Part shown: positions 48,316-59,195 of the stretch, piece after piece
Layout: every line of letters starts with the position of its first letter
Position numbering within the stretch: the first letter of the stretch is position 1
Source: Hypericum androsaemum
Taxonomy: Eukaryota > Streptophyta > Magnoliopsida > Malpighiales > Hypericaceae
Length of the DNA stretch: 64,000 bases
Reading direction: 5' to 3'
Assembly (NCBI GenBank): GCA_963995505.1
Contig: OZ023184.1
Span: 9,316,308-9,380,307 of the forward strand
Program-made: the position numbers and the translations under genes
Notes under the pieces: generated by a model
The model's input: the letters and a program-made list of their open reading frames with translations, nothing else
Databases searched by the model: none
Told to the model about the DNA's origin: nothing

Positions 48316-48963
48316 GGAATATATGTGGCCCATAACTACTTCCCTAACATCTGAAAGCTAACCACCACTGGCCTCGTCATCTCCAAACATGTCGATGAGT
48401 CGTGTTGCAGCAAGCGCGATGATGACGATGACACCTGTCCTGAGACCTAAGTAGGTATTAGAGTTGTACCGCAAAATCAGTGGGCCTGGCTGTTGATAGA
48501 GACCTAACTGGCGCTAAGACCCTGTTACAGAAGCTGAAGGCTAGAGCCTGCTAGGGTGTGCTGGGCAGAATTTCCTTCTATGTTTCAGACTTAGTTTTGG
48601 ACTCCGAGGATGACCTAGATAAATTACTTGATATTAGGAATATACGTGGCCCAGAACTACTTCCCTAACATCTGAAAGCTAACCAGCACTGGCCTCGTCA
48701 TCTCCAAACATGTCGATGAGTCGTGTCGCAGCAAGCACGATGATGATGATGACGATGACACCTGTCCTGAGACCTAAGTAGGTATTAGAGTTGTACCGCA
48801 AAATCAGTGGGCCTAGCTGCCGATAAAGACCTAACTGGTGCTAAGACTCTGTTACAGAATCTGAAGGCTAGAGCCCACTATTGTGTGCTGGGAAGAATTT
48901 CCTGTTATGTTTTAGACTCAGTTTTGGACTCCGAGGATGACCTAGATAGATTACTTGGTATGC
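48316..48963. repeat. Tandem duplication, two copies of about 321-327 bp
   Basis: 48316-48636 and 48637-48963 match throughout at roughly 93-95%. The size difference comes mainly from a GAT/GAC trinucleotide run near 48420 and 48740. Each copy holds host sequence, the pentamer GTAGG and the first 180 bases of the LTR at 48783. The duplication therefore arose after the retrotransposon inserted. Confidence 0.9.
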
Positions 48964-50752
48964 AAGGGTTCGTCTAATATATAAAGGTATGTTATCCTAG
49001 TTTATGTATGGCTTTGTGGCTTGAATCTCATCAATAAAAGTTCTCCTTTTCTTCATGGACGTAGGCATTAGGCCGAACCACGTAATCTCTTGTGTTCGTA
49101 TTCTTGTGTGCATTGTTATTTCCTTGGGGATTTTCTAACAACTGGTATTCAAGCTTGGTATAAGGATGGCGGATCACTGCGCAAAGTTTTCCTTGTTGAA
49201 ATTTAATGGATCATCAAATTTTGGGTTATGGAAAAGGTGTGTCAAAGATCTCCTGGTGCAGCAAGGAATGGTCAGCGCACTCTCGACGAAGAAGTCTGAG
49301 AAGAGGGAGGAGCAAGAGTGAAAAGAGTTAGAGGCTACGATGATTGCTTGTGCTTGCAGATGATGTGATGTATCATGTCATGGATGAGGAGTCATCAGCT
49401 GGAGTTTGAAAGAAATTTGAGCATAGGTATATGTCGAAGTCTCATTCGAACAAGCTTTATCTTAAACAAAGGTTGTACGGGCTTAAGATAATTGAGGGCT
49501 CAGATTTTAGCCGACACATCAATATTTTCAAATAAAAATTTTATGTGATTTGATTAGGGTCGATGTAAAGTTTGAGGATGAAGATAAGGCATTGGTATTG
49601 CCGAATTCCTTACCAGATTTATACAAGAGTTTGGTTACAACTCTAACTTTGGGCAAATAGTCATTGCTGTTAGATAATTTCACTAGTGCTCTACTAGGAT
49701 GTCATCAAAGGAAGAAGACCGGGATGAAGAGAATTAGGGCAGGTTGTGAGGGTAGGCCATGATCGTAGAGAAGGAAAAGATAGAAAAGGATCCAAGTCAG
49801 GGTCAAGGAGGTTCAAAGAAAAGGGACACTTGAAGAAGGATTATCTGTTATTACTATGCATATTTTGATAGGCCTTATTTGATAAAGTAGCAACTCTAAC
49901 TTTGATCAAATGATTGAATGCAAAAGGATGTCTTATGTATGTTATGGCTTGTAGCAAAAGGATGTCTCATGTATGTTATGGCTTGTAGCATTGATTCGAG
50001 GCAAAAGGAGCAAAGTACAACAAGGAAGTTGTTCGAGATTGCAAAGTATAAGGGGAACCAGGAAAATAGAGGAGTGTCTATTGATCACAAGGTTGCTTTA
50101 GCAGGTAAACTTGATGTTGGGTTCGATGGAGGTTGGAGAGAATACACCAAGCAAGCTCGGAATATGCTCGAGTTTTGGGGATGCCTCCAAATGATTGAAT
50201 AAAGGTAGAGATAAGTATATATGATCTTATTGATGACAGAGTATTTACGGCTCAAGGTGGATTTGGTGAAGTTAGTTTGGTTTCGTATGACTTCATGTTT
50301 CTTCAAGGGGTAGTATTTCATTAAGGTAAAGGTTGTTGAAGTTTGGGTGGAGCTTCATGGTCCTTCCAAGGGAGGATTTCTCGCCAAAGTGGAGATTGTT
50401 GGAGTTGTGGCATAAAATCGGTGGGCCCAGCGGCCACTATAGACCTAGCGGGCGCTAGGACCCTGTTACAGAAGCTGAGGGCTAGCGTCCGCTAGGGTGT
50501 GCTGCGGCAGAATTTTTTGTTTTATTTTGGACTCGGTTTTGAACTCCTCGAATGAGTTAGATAGGTTACTTGGTGTACAAGGGTTTGTCTAGTTTATAAA
50601 AGCATGTTACCCTAGTTTATGTATGGCTTTGTGGCTCGGATCTCATCAATAAAAGTTCGCCTTCTCTCCGTGAATGTATGCATTAGGTCGAACCACGTAA
50701 TTTTTTATATTCGTATTCTTGTGTGTTGTTGTTCCTTTGGGATTTCCTAATA
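48783..50752 (+). mobile_element. Short copia element, degraded; relative of 23095-25584
   Basis: LTRs 48783-49140 and 50397-50752 with the pentamer GTAGG on both outer sides (48778-48782, 50753-50757). The primer site ACTGGTATTCAAGCTTGG follows the 5' LTR. The interior Gag relic aligns with that of the element at 23095: KFNGSSNFGLWKRCVKDLLVQQG against KFDGSSNFGLWQRRAKDLLVQQG. Both elements lack integrase, reverse transcriptase and RNase H. The LTRs share the block CTTTGTGGCT(C/T)G(A/G)ATC.CATCAATAAAAGTT. Confidence 0.9.
49166..50200 (+). pseudogene. Copia Gag remnant
   Basis: Starts at ATG 49166 with ADHCAKFSLLKFNGSSNFGLW; a stop at about 49319 stands in place of the conserved Trp, as in the relative at 23561. 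YMSKSHSNKLYLKQRLYGLKI follows at 49430-49490, after which frameshifts and stops are dense. The tail at about 50080-50190 corresponds to the C-terminal piece kept in the relative (GGW..YTKQARNMLE). Confidence 0.75.
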
Positions 50753-50757
50753 GTAGG

Positions 50758-51123
50758 AGGATTCTTCAGGTAGCTAGATGTATGCATTTTAGATCTTATT
50801 TTTTGGGAGAATTTGGAACCGAATTTGTACAGGAGTTTGGAATCATGATCAAACACTAAATGTCTATTATCGACTCCGAGTTCCACTTTCACCTAATGGA
50901 GTTCGCTTTCTTGAGGATTAATTCCAGATAGAGTTGTTTCCTGAAAAAAAAATCAATAAATAAAGTAGTCAAATCTCTTCCTACTAAATAAATAAAATTA
51001 CATTGCAGACCTCAAACTCGATTATTTTAATTGATTTAAGTGTTTAATTATGGGTTTTTACATATTATGTATCGGAGCAAATTTGCGCATTGCTTTCAAT
51101 ATACATAAAGTTTACATTTTTTA
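50758..51123. other. Intergenic, AT-rich
   Basis: No gene recognised. The T run at 51117-51122 just before the Mutator-like element is probably the poly-A end (minus strand) of the LINE relic that continues at 52282. Confidence 0.4.
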
Positions 51124-52281
51124 GGGCAAATTACCCTCTAGTCTCTGACCTATGGTCACCCTCCCCCTAAGGTCCCTAACTTTTGAAAAATGATTGTCCC
51201 ATCTTTAAGTTTTGATGATAGTAGACTCTCGGGTCCTAGGAGCCAGAATATTCCTTTCTCTCCAGCGAACACCCACTTGAAAAGACTAAAATGCTCATTC
51301 CACTTTAAAAAAATCTATTTTCTTCTCCCTTCATCTTCTTCCTCCCACCTTCACCAAATTAGATAATCAAAATTTGAATAACCCTAATTTTGAAATCCAA
51401 ATCAATTTAACCCAAACTTTAATGAATTCATCAATCCAAATTACAACTAAAAAATCAATTAGAAAGTCCATGTTAATGCTGATCCCTGTGTTCGTGAACA
51501 CGAACATGCTAAATCCCCAATTCTTGCTTGTAGCCATTTAGAATTGGAAAATGAACCTGAAGCTCTTCATTTAGATTTGGGCAGCAAAGTGGGTGTGCAA
51601 CTCAGGGTCCAGGGAGAACAGGTTGCCTATGTGGGAGAGACTGTATGGGCTCGGCGGGAGGTTCTTTGGCCTCAGAGGAAAGAAGACCCACCACGCCACA
51701 AGAAAGAGAGGGAGGATCAGCACCGCCGGGGCGAAGGAGACGGTGTCATTTTGGAGGATGGAGCTAATTAGAGCTGGTGCCATGGTTGTGGATTTCTCTC
51801 AGAGTTCTAGGTGCTCCTCCAAGGTGTTGGGTTTTATTTAATAGTGGAGGAGGAATCTGTTTCCATTAAATAGAGATAAGGAAGAATGATTTGAAAGTAG
51901 GAAAAAAGACGAAATTGTTAAAAGTGATATTATAATAAAACCCAAATTGATTTTCTAGTTGCTGAAAATCTTTGGTGCTTGTGATTTGCCAGGAAAAAAT
52001 AACCCCACTTCCTATCTTTTATCTCATGTCTGCCTTTGCTTATTGATTTCAGATCTAGCAACCCACAAATTGGTTTTGTTGTTCATTAGGTTTGAGTTTT
52101 AAGTGGGAGGAGTATTTTAGTCTTTTCAAGTGGGGGTTCGCCGAAGAAAAAAGAATATTCCAGCTCCAACCCTCCAAGAGTCTATTATCATCAAAACTTA
52201 GGGACGGGACAATCATTTTCCAAAAGACAGGGACCCTAGGGAGAGGTGACCAAAGATTAGAGACTTGAGAGTAATTTGCCC
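51124..52281. mobile_element. Mutator-like element carrying a cytochrome P450 first-exon fragment
   Basis: Inverted repeats of about 175 bp begin GGGCAAATTACCCTC and match those of 37624-38948 closely, so the two elements belong to one family. A 7-bp TTTTTTA is shared by the two flanks (51117-51123 and 52282-52288), which is what remains of the expected 9-bp duplication in a T-rich target. No transposase. The insertion sits in the T-rich tail of the minus-strand LINE relic. Confidence 0.9.
51570..51783 (-). pseudogene. Captured cytochrome P450 N-terminus, CYP706-like
   Basis: On the minus strand from ATG 51783: about 70 residues with a short leader, the hydrophobic anchor VLILPLFLVAWWVFFPL, a Pro-rich hinge LPPSPYSLSHIGNL and the segment FSLDPELHTHFAAQ. 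This is the start of a microsomal plant P450; the LDPELH segment recalls the CYP706 family. The haem-binding region and everything past residue 68 is absent, and a stop follows at once. The hinge lacks the usual P-P-G-P glycine (PPSP). It is a fragment and cannot give an enzyme. Confidence 0.85.
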
Positions 52282-52288
52282 TTTTTTA

Positions 52289-53700
52289 ATAAGAAAGATG
52301 TTGTATTTTACCAGAATAGTTCACCGAAATACATTTGAGCTATCAGATAAGGCCTATCAAAATATGCATAGTGATAGACAGTATCTCGAACGGGTATCAA
52401 AGTATCACTAAAATAAACAAACCAAAGAGCCTAATGGTCATCCAAAAGGAAACCCGAATATACACCTGGCAAAGGGCAAACCGAATAGACAACCGCTCAC
52501 AACCTTAAGGAGGGTCGAAGGACCAAAAATGGTCTGAACTGCAAGCAACCTCCTTGATCAATTGAAGAACTTTTAAAGAGTCCTCCTCCCACGAAATGCC
52601 CACCACGATAGCAAGACGCCATGCCTCAGCGAAAAGCTCTGCTTGAAGCTCTTTGTCCTGCACCTTCAAGCCGTCAATAATCAACCCGAGGCATAACTGT
52701 GCCCTAGACCTCTTAGGCGACTTGATCTTCAGTTTTTGCAATAAAAATGTCATAAGATCCATTGCCTTTTCTTTGGGCCTTCTCTCAAGGCAACTTGAGT
52801 GAGTCAGAATCGAGAGACCCGAGTTGCACTGCTTGCGCGAAGTACAAGGCTGTGAGACCGCCTCTAACATAGTCTCATCTGGAGCATATGACAAGAGCTC
52901 AAGAAGCCAATCGTCCACATATGCGGATGCCCCAAACAAAGAGGCAACACCTGAGTCCACAACAGCAAGGAGCGGCCCTGAAGCAGCAGCGGAAGGATGC
53001 TGTGCAGGGCAACCCACAGGGGCAACTAAGCCATCAAACCACTACTCCACATCTTCCAATCTTGCTGAAACAGAAGATGCAGCAGCAACATCGAAAGACA
53101 ACGCCGAATCATCAGCCATAACAAAAGGAAGTTGGACATCAACCTCGACAAAAGAACCATGCAAAACAACATCAGATCAAGCAGCAAGAGGCTACAATTA
53201 CAACATCAGATCACCCGAACCAACAGCTGCAAGAGTAGCAAGGGGATGCCCTACAACAATCTCACAACCAACATCATCAAACGCGGCACAAGCAGCAGCA
53301 AGCGGCTGCACTTCATCCGAGCGCAACCCAACATCCACCCCTGAACACCATCTGACATAGAGGCAAGCAGCTGCTATTCGGTAACCAAACAACCAGCCGT
53401 TGGCTGCATCACCTCGACATCTGAATACTGAGAAGAGGCGGGACAATCAACAACAGCACGCAAAAGATTCAGCCACATGACCTTGAAAAAAGGCTTCATA
53501 TTGTTGACCTAGAGCCGCGTATTCTCAACTGAGCACGTTTGATAAGCATCGAGAAGAGACGCCACCGCGCAGCGGTAAAGCCACTCATCCAAAAGCTCGT
53601 CGGGAGGCTTGGACTCGAGAATCTCCGGGCAAGCCACTGAAATTGGGAGTGAAGGGCCCACCAGAGGTTGAGGACGAAGGGCCTCGGCAAACGAACTACC
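52289..53700 (-). pseudogene. LINE ORF1 relic, C-terminal half, followed by its 3' tail
   Basis: The minus-strand frames 53690-53496, 53446-53198 and 53017-52505 carry a WALHSQFQWL stretch, an Ala/Val-rich variable region and a terminal block PKRSRAQLCLGLIIDGLKVQDK, then AEAWRLAIVVGISWEED (about 52620-52570). The end motif matches 60730-60830 and 47600-47650. The last about 215 bases (52504-52289) are a non-coding tail ending in A residues on the minus strand. No reverse transcriptase is present between ORF1 and the tail. A polar plus-strand open frame at 52824-53360 is the shadow of this gene. Confidence 0.72.
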
Positions 53701-54563
53701 CTCCCTAACCCGCTATTGTTTAATTAGTAAAATTTTTCCATATCAAACACACTAAGTTTAATTAGTTGGCATCCTGGATAAAGATTTTAATATTTTTTCA
53801 GGAGATAGTAATGCGTTGTCTCACTCAGTGGGACGACTCACCGGAAAGTAAGGCAGTCACCCTGTCTTAGGCTTATATCAATATTGAAACTATTAAAATT
53901 CTCAATCCTGCCCTCCCCACAAATATATATTAGTAACACTTTTTTAGGGGATATATTAGTAAGTAGTAACACGTAATTTCACCGGAGAAGTACCTAGATC
54001 AGATCATGGGTATAAATTGAAGGGCGTAGAGACCAGAGGTGTCGTGCTTTTGAGTCCACGTCCAAATGCGCATCAAATATACACTCCACCTGATATCTAT
54101 CTATATATACTCTCCCAAATCAATTTATCTGACAGGATGGATCGCTTACACCTCCCATTTCCGAGGCATACACCAATAACTACTAACCCAAAATCAAAGT
54201 TGGTAGATCTCTGTAAAGAGCACAGCAGTCAACGGTATTAGTAAGATTTGAATTCAAGATAATACTTACAAAATCCAATATTTTTATACTTGCGCTGACT
54301 TCCATGGATGATTATGTCTCATTATTTTAGTTCGTTTATGATCAATTAAATCTTCAGGATCAGCATATCCAAGTAAATCCGGAGAGGGACTATATTTTCT
54401 TTGGTGGGAATTTCTTGCTATCTTTCGGTTAATCTATTCCCTGACAAGAGCAGTTCAACGAGATTTCTGTCTGGTGGAGGCATATATTAATAAAATGCTT
54501 ATGTAATCTCCGCGGCGACAAAACAAGTACATATTATATATTTATATGCTGATACAAGTGAAG
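53701..54563 (+). promoter_or_regulatory. 5' flank of the MATE transporter gene
   Basis: No coding gene seen. TATATATAC-like stretches occur near 54100-54112 and 54532-54548; I cannot decide which is used. Promoter role is inferred from position. Confidence 0.35.
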
Positions 54564-57500
54564 ATGTGCTCTACGAGTAGTGGAAGCAATGATGATGAAT
54601 CTCGAGGAATAATAATAAACAACACTCCAACTACTAATACTGGAGGAGCCAGCCCAAAGAGCCAGGGATTTGGTGCCAATGAAGATCAGGTAATGAGAGA
54701 GACAGAAGGAGGAGAAGGCAGGCTCTTGCACGGATTTGTTCGTCGATATTTGCCTCTCCATGGCCACCAAGGCAGGCTTCCACTCGCCGAGGCAAGTCTT
54801 CTCTCTCTCGCCCAATTCATCTAGTTGTAACGAGTTGAGAAAATTTACCTAGCAAATCTATATGCCATTATTTTTCATCCTGGTATTTAAATTCGAACAA
54901 CGTCAAATTTTATTTTAGAGGATAATCTCCAAAATTTGCTTATTGATATGGGTTTCAAAGCTTCGGTTGTCTAAAATATTTTGACAGGAATTATTTTAAC
55001 AAAGAAAAATACAATTCCCCTCCAAAATTAAAATTCCAGGTCCTGGGCTAAATAGGAGCACCAAGATGGGCGATTATACCCACATTTTATTTGTTTGGCT
55101 TTGAATTTTATTGGTTGAAGTAGATTTTATGTCTTTTCCGTATTTTCAAATCTCTATTTTTGGAATATAATCTCAATTTTGCGCCACATTCAACCGAGTT
55201 CTCATACGTGGAGTGTTTCCCTTGTTATAGGTATACAAATTACATATGTAGTCCGATCTTAAACGAATGGTTTTATTGATCAAATGATTTTAATGTCATA
55301 GATAATCAAGTTAACGGGCTTTACTTGTGGTCGCTAAGTTAAAATCTGTCTGGATTTTCATTGCATATTCATGTAATTATTCGTAACTATATGATTCTCA
55401 TTAAAATATTTTAAAAAGTAAAATATTCATATAGTATAAAAAATATATTGTCCTTCTTTTACACGAAAGATAGTGATGTGACTGGTAAAAGTGGCTCTTT
55501 TTGCCACGATTGATTTCCTAGTAATGGAAAAAGATTTATGACCAAGAAAGTATCACACGGAGTCAGAACCGAACTTATTTTCTAAGTTAGCTCTTATAAT
55601 TGACACCATTCCAACTCCTAACGCCATTCTGGAACTGCTTTCCCTATGCTCTTCTGGAAAATCTTGCGCTTAGGAATTGTTCTATAAATCCTTTTTTTAA
55701 TAAGTTTGTTCTATAAATCCTTGGAGTAGGAAAGTCGTGAAAGGAGAACCTTTGTCACCTTCAATGAAAAAGAAAGAAGTTTTTCTTATTTTCCTATTTT
55801 CCCCTGAAATAGATTGATCTATTTAATATATATGTGATTTTCGTTTTTATCTTACTTTTTTTATGTGCTACACGAGTCACCCCAAAAAGGCTTTTACGTG
55901 CATCGGGACACCACAATTAAAGACGTTTATTAATTATCTGTTGACTTTTAGAGGAAACCAAACCATCAATAGGCTGCACTGAATCGGAAACAAAATTCTA
56001 CACTTGGGTCAAAGAATCTGAATCAAATTAATTAGTAGTAACGCTCACTCGGGATGTGTCTTTTGTAACATTTTGTGTTCCCTGATCTGAAAACCTAAAC
56101 CCACTTAATAAACAACATTCCTCGAGGTGGCATCGTTGTTCTTCTGCTTCCAAAATCACTCGTTCTTCTTCTTCTTCTTCTTCTTCTTTCTTTTATATGT
56201 AACGTTAAGGAATTATGCTTGTAACGATGATGATGCAGGTGGGAGAAGAGGTGGTATCCTTGTTGAAGCTTGCGTGTCCAATTTTGATGACGACGCTACT
56301 CATATACTCGAGGTCTTTCATATCCATGGTCTTTTTGGGCAGGCTCGGCAAGACCGAGCTGGCCGGGGGCTCGCTTGCACTCGGGTTCGTAAACATCACC
56401 GGTTTGTCACTAATAAAGGGTCTGACCATGGGAATGGATCCGATCTGTGGCCAGGCCTACGGGGCCAAGAGATGGTCTGTTATTAACCAGACTTACCTCA
56501 AGACGCTTCTCCTTCTCTTGTTTGTCTCAGCCCCAATATGTCTATTGTGGCTCAACGTGGAGCCTATTTTCTTGCTATTGGGCCAAGACCCGGACATTTC
56601 TGCCGTTGCAAGTGTCTACTTGGCCTATAGCATTCCGGAGCTCATAGCGCAAGCCTTACTCCACCCGTTACGCTCCTTTTTAAGGACACAAGGGATAACC
56701 GCCCCCCTAACTTTGGCAGCCTTGGGTGCTCTCATTTTGCACACTCCAATAAACTACTTGTTGGTCATACACCTCAAGCTCGGCGTGAAAGGCGTGGCCC
56801 TGGCCGTCGGGTTCAACACTATCAACCTCAACATAGTCCTATTGGCGTATGTTTTGGTGTCAAAAGCGCCACTGAAGCCTTGGCGAGGGATCACGGGCTC
56901 CTCGGTCTTGCAAGGGTGGAAGCCGCTGCTCTCGCTCGCATTCCACAGCGCGATATCGGTGTGCTTGGAGTGGTGGTGGTACGAGATCATGCTCTTCCTC
57001 TGCGGCCTACTCGCCAATCCTCAAGCAAGCGTAGCGGCCACAGGCATTCTCATACAAACTGCGGGTATCCTCTACTCCTTCCCTTACTCCTTAAGCGCTA
57101 GCTTGACCACCAGAGTGGGCCATTCCTTAGGGGCCGGGCAGCCATCCCGTGCGCAATGGACCACCATCGTCGGAATCGCCACCGCGTTCACGATTGGGCT
57201 CACGGCACTCGTGGCCACCATTGTCCTGAGGTCTCTATGGGGGAGGCTGTACACCGACGAGTCCCAAATCTTGGAACTGATCGCAATTGGGCTTCCGCTA
57301 CTGGGCCTGAGTGAGATGGCCAACTCCCCTCAGACCGCTGCCTGTGGGGTCCTTACCGGGACGGCTCGGCCCAAAGACGGGGCCCGCATCAACCTGTGCG
57401 CCTTCTACATCGTAGGGCTACCAGTGGCGGTTATTTTGACTTTCCAGATGAAGATGGGCTTCCGTGGGCTTTGGATTGGGCTGGTGTCGGCCCAAGTGAC

Positions 57501-57633
57501 GTGTCTTGCTCTGATGCTGTACACGTTGGTTAGGACCGATTGGAAGCACCAGGCCAAAAGAGCCAACGAGTTGACTTCGTCTGTCGGTGAGAGGGATGAC
57601 TTGGAACAAGCCTTACTCGCCGCCGACCAATGA
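54564..57633 (+). CDS. MATE family efflux transporter, DTX48-51 type, two exons, about 540 aa
   Basis: Exon 1 54564-54791, exon 2 56239-57633. The exons join in phase 0, and the only donor that gives the expected continuation (LPLAE then VGEEVVSLLKLACPI) is GAG followed by GCAAGT, a GC-AG intron; the acceptor is TGATGATGCAG. I chose ATG 54564 (MCSTSS) because relatives begin with M-C; an in-frame ATG at 54546 would add six residues. The N-terminal 75 residues are polar and variable. Exon 2 encodes about 12 membrane helices with family marks: SFISMVFLGRLGKTELAGGSLA, MDPICGQAYGAKRW, SVCLEWWWYEIMLFLCGLL, VGHSLGAGQPSRA (usually VGNELGA) and CGVLTGTARPK. Known of the clade: proton-coupled organic-solute exporters of endomembranes or plasma membrane, linked in Arabidopsis to abscisic acid efflux, iron and organ initiation. 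The substrate here is not predictable. Confidence 0.92.
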
Positions 57634-58304
57634 CATAAGCTGTACGACTGTCCATTTCTTTTAACAGATTTTCAAGATTGTGGGCGCTCCTATGTAGTAG
57701 CGTTAGGAGACCCATTGTTTTTTACTTAGGTGGTTGAAAAAGTAGCATTTTGGAGGGGGAAGGCTAATTTTACTTTGTTATGATGAAGCTGTTTCTAATG
57801 ATTCATTAATTTAATCCAAAAAAGCAAGATTATTCTAATTCTTATCATTCGATTTCTAGCTGTTGTGTTATATAGCGCACACAATGGTAGTTATTAGTTT
57901 AATAGTTTTCTTAGTAACTTATCAAGTATTTTGATCAACAAGTAAAGCAATCACCTATAAAAAAAACTAGCAAAGCAGTTGTTCTAGATTAACCACATAT
58001 CAAATTTGCTATTAAAAAATTGTTTGAAGAATTTTATGACCATCCGATTTTAAATATTTTGCATGATTCAAACAGGATTATTTCAACCAAAAAATTAGCA
58101 TTTGTAAAGGTTTAAATCCTCTTTAAATAAGGAAAAATAGTAATCAATGCTATTGACTTTAGATATGATATGGTAGGCGTGTATATGGCCTTCAATTTCC
58201 TCCGCACTCGAACAATGAGTGGTTTTTTTACACCAAGGGATGGTATGCAGACAAAGGTCGGGCTTACAATTTTGCATCGGGAAATATGGCTACTTCTTAA
58301 CAAG
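57634..58304. other. 3' flank of the MATE gene, no other feature
   Basis: The first about 200 bases are the likely 3' untranslated region. The AT-rich remainder holds only short frames that overlap on the same strand (58095-58303) and match nothing I know. Confidence 0.45.
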
Positions 58305-58640
58305 TGTTAGAATCTCCATATCTAATCCAAAACTTTAAGACAATAGGTTGGTGGATTTTTCACACTTATAAACTTGTCCTCCACTCGTGTTTTAATCGAT
58401 GTGGGATTTTCGACACGCTCCCTCAAACGAGACCCACCTCGGGTCGAAGATTGCACTGACTTTGACTTTACCAAAGTGCGGCACGGGCTTTGACTTCACC
58501 AACGTACGAAAAATGGGGGTCATGCGAGTTCAACAATGGGCACGGGATCAACCCGCTCTGATACCATGTTAGAATCTTCATATCTAACCCAAAAACTTAA
58601 GTCAATGAGTTGGTAGATTTTTCACACTTATAAACTTATC
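58305..58640 (-). mobile_element. TRIM-like miniature LTR retrotransposon, truncated
   Basis: On the minus strand the order is: 5' LTR (about 58640-58567), primer site TGGTATCAGAGC (58566-58555, a perfect initiator-Met tRNA complement), about 150 bases of interior, a purine tract TTTGAGGGAGCG (about 58428-58416), and a 3' LTR (58415-58305, 111 bp). The LTR at 58567 matches the other for about 75 bases (AGATTTTTCACACTTATAAACTT) and is then cut off. No coding capacity. The TATAAGTG stretch within the LTR may serve as promoter. Confidence 0.82.
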
Positions 58641-58705
58641 ATTGAGAATTTCTATGAAGCAAATTATCATTGAGAGTTTCTATTACATTCCATAATCTTC
58701 TATGC

Positions 58706-58921
58706 TTAAGAATGATTGTCTCCCTTGATGCGGGGAACATTCACAACTAAGACCTTTAAGAATGATTGTCTCCCTTGATGCGGGGAACATTCACAACTAA
58801 GACCTTCTAATGTTTTTGGAGTTAGTGGACAATAGGTGATGAGGTGCCACCTACATCAACATAATGAATAATCTACTGAATATTTGAGGTGCCACCTACA
58901 TCAACATAATGAATAATCTAC
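58706..58921. repeat. Two successive tandem duplications, units of 50 bp and 45 bp
   Basis: 58706-58755 and 58756-58805 are near-identical 50-bp copies (TTAAGAATGATTGTCTCCCT and on). 58841-58885 and 58886-58921 are copies of a 45-bp unit starting GAGGTGCCACCTACATCAAC. A third piece of the second unit (ACATAATGAATAATCTAC) recurs at 59007-59024. Confidence 0.9.
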
Positions 58922-58924
58922 AAA

Positions 58925-59181
58925 AACTTAAAAAAATAATGAAACATCAAATTTTATCATTTAAGTTAAATGGTAGAAGGTTTTTTCTTTCAAATTCAAA
59001 TATATAAACATAATGAATAATCTACATAATTTTTTAGAATTAAATATATTTCAAATTTTAGAGTCAATATCATCAATAACTGAAGTATATTACAAAATAT
59101 TTGAGTATTATATTACAATTTAGAAGTTAAAAAATAAAGATAAAGGGGTCAAATTAGGGTCTAGTTAAGGTAGGGTCTAAA
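58925..59181. other. AT-rich spacer
   Basis: No gene or element end recognised apart from the third repeat piece noted at 59007-59024. Confidence 0.4.
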
Positions 59182-59195
59182 GTATGGTAAAAGGG

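Noticed and set aside
48456..48636. Apparent extra LTR start upstream of the element at 48783
   Set aside because: It is the first copy of the 321-327 bp tandem duplication, which carries the LTR start along; the copy breaks off after about 180 bases.
52824..53360. 178-codon plus-strand open frame rich in Ser, Thr and Ala
   Set aside because: Shadow of the minus-strand LINE ORF1 relic, whose C-terminal motif matches two other relics in the window.
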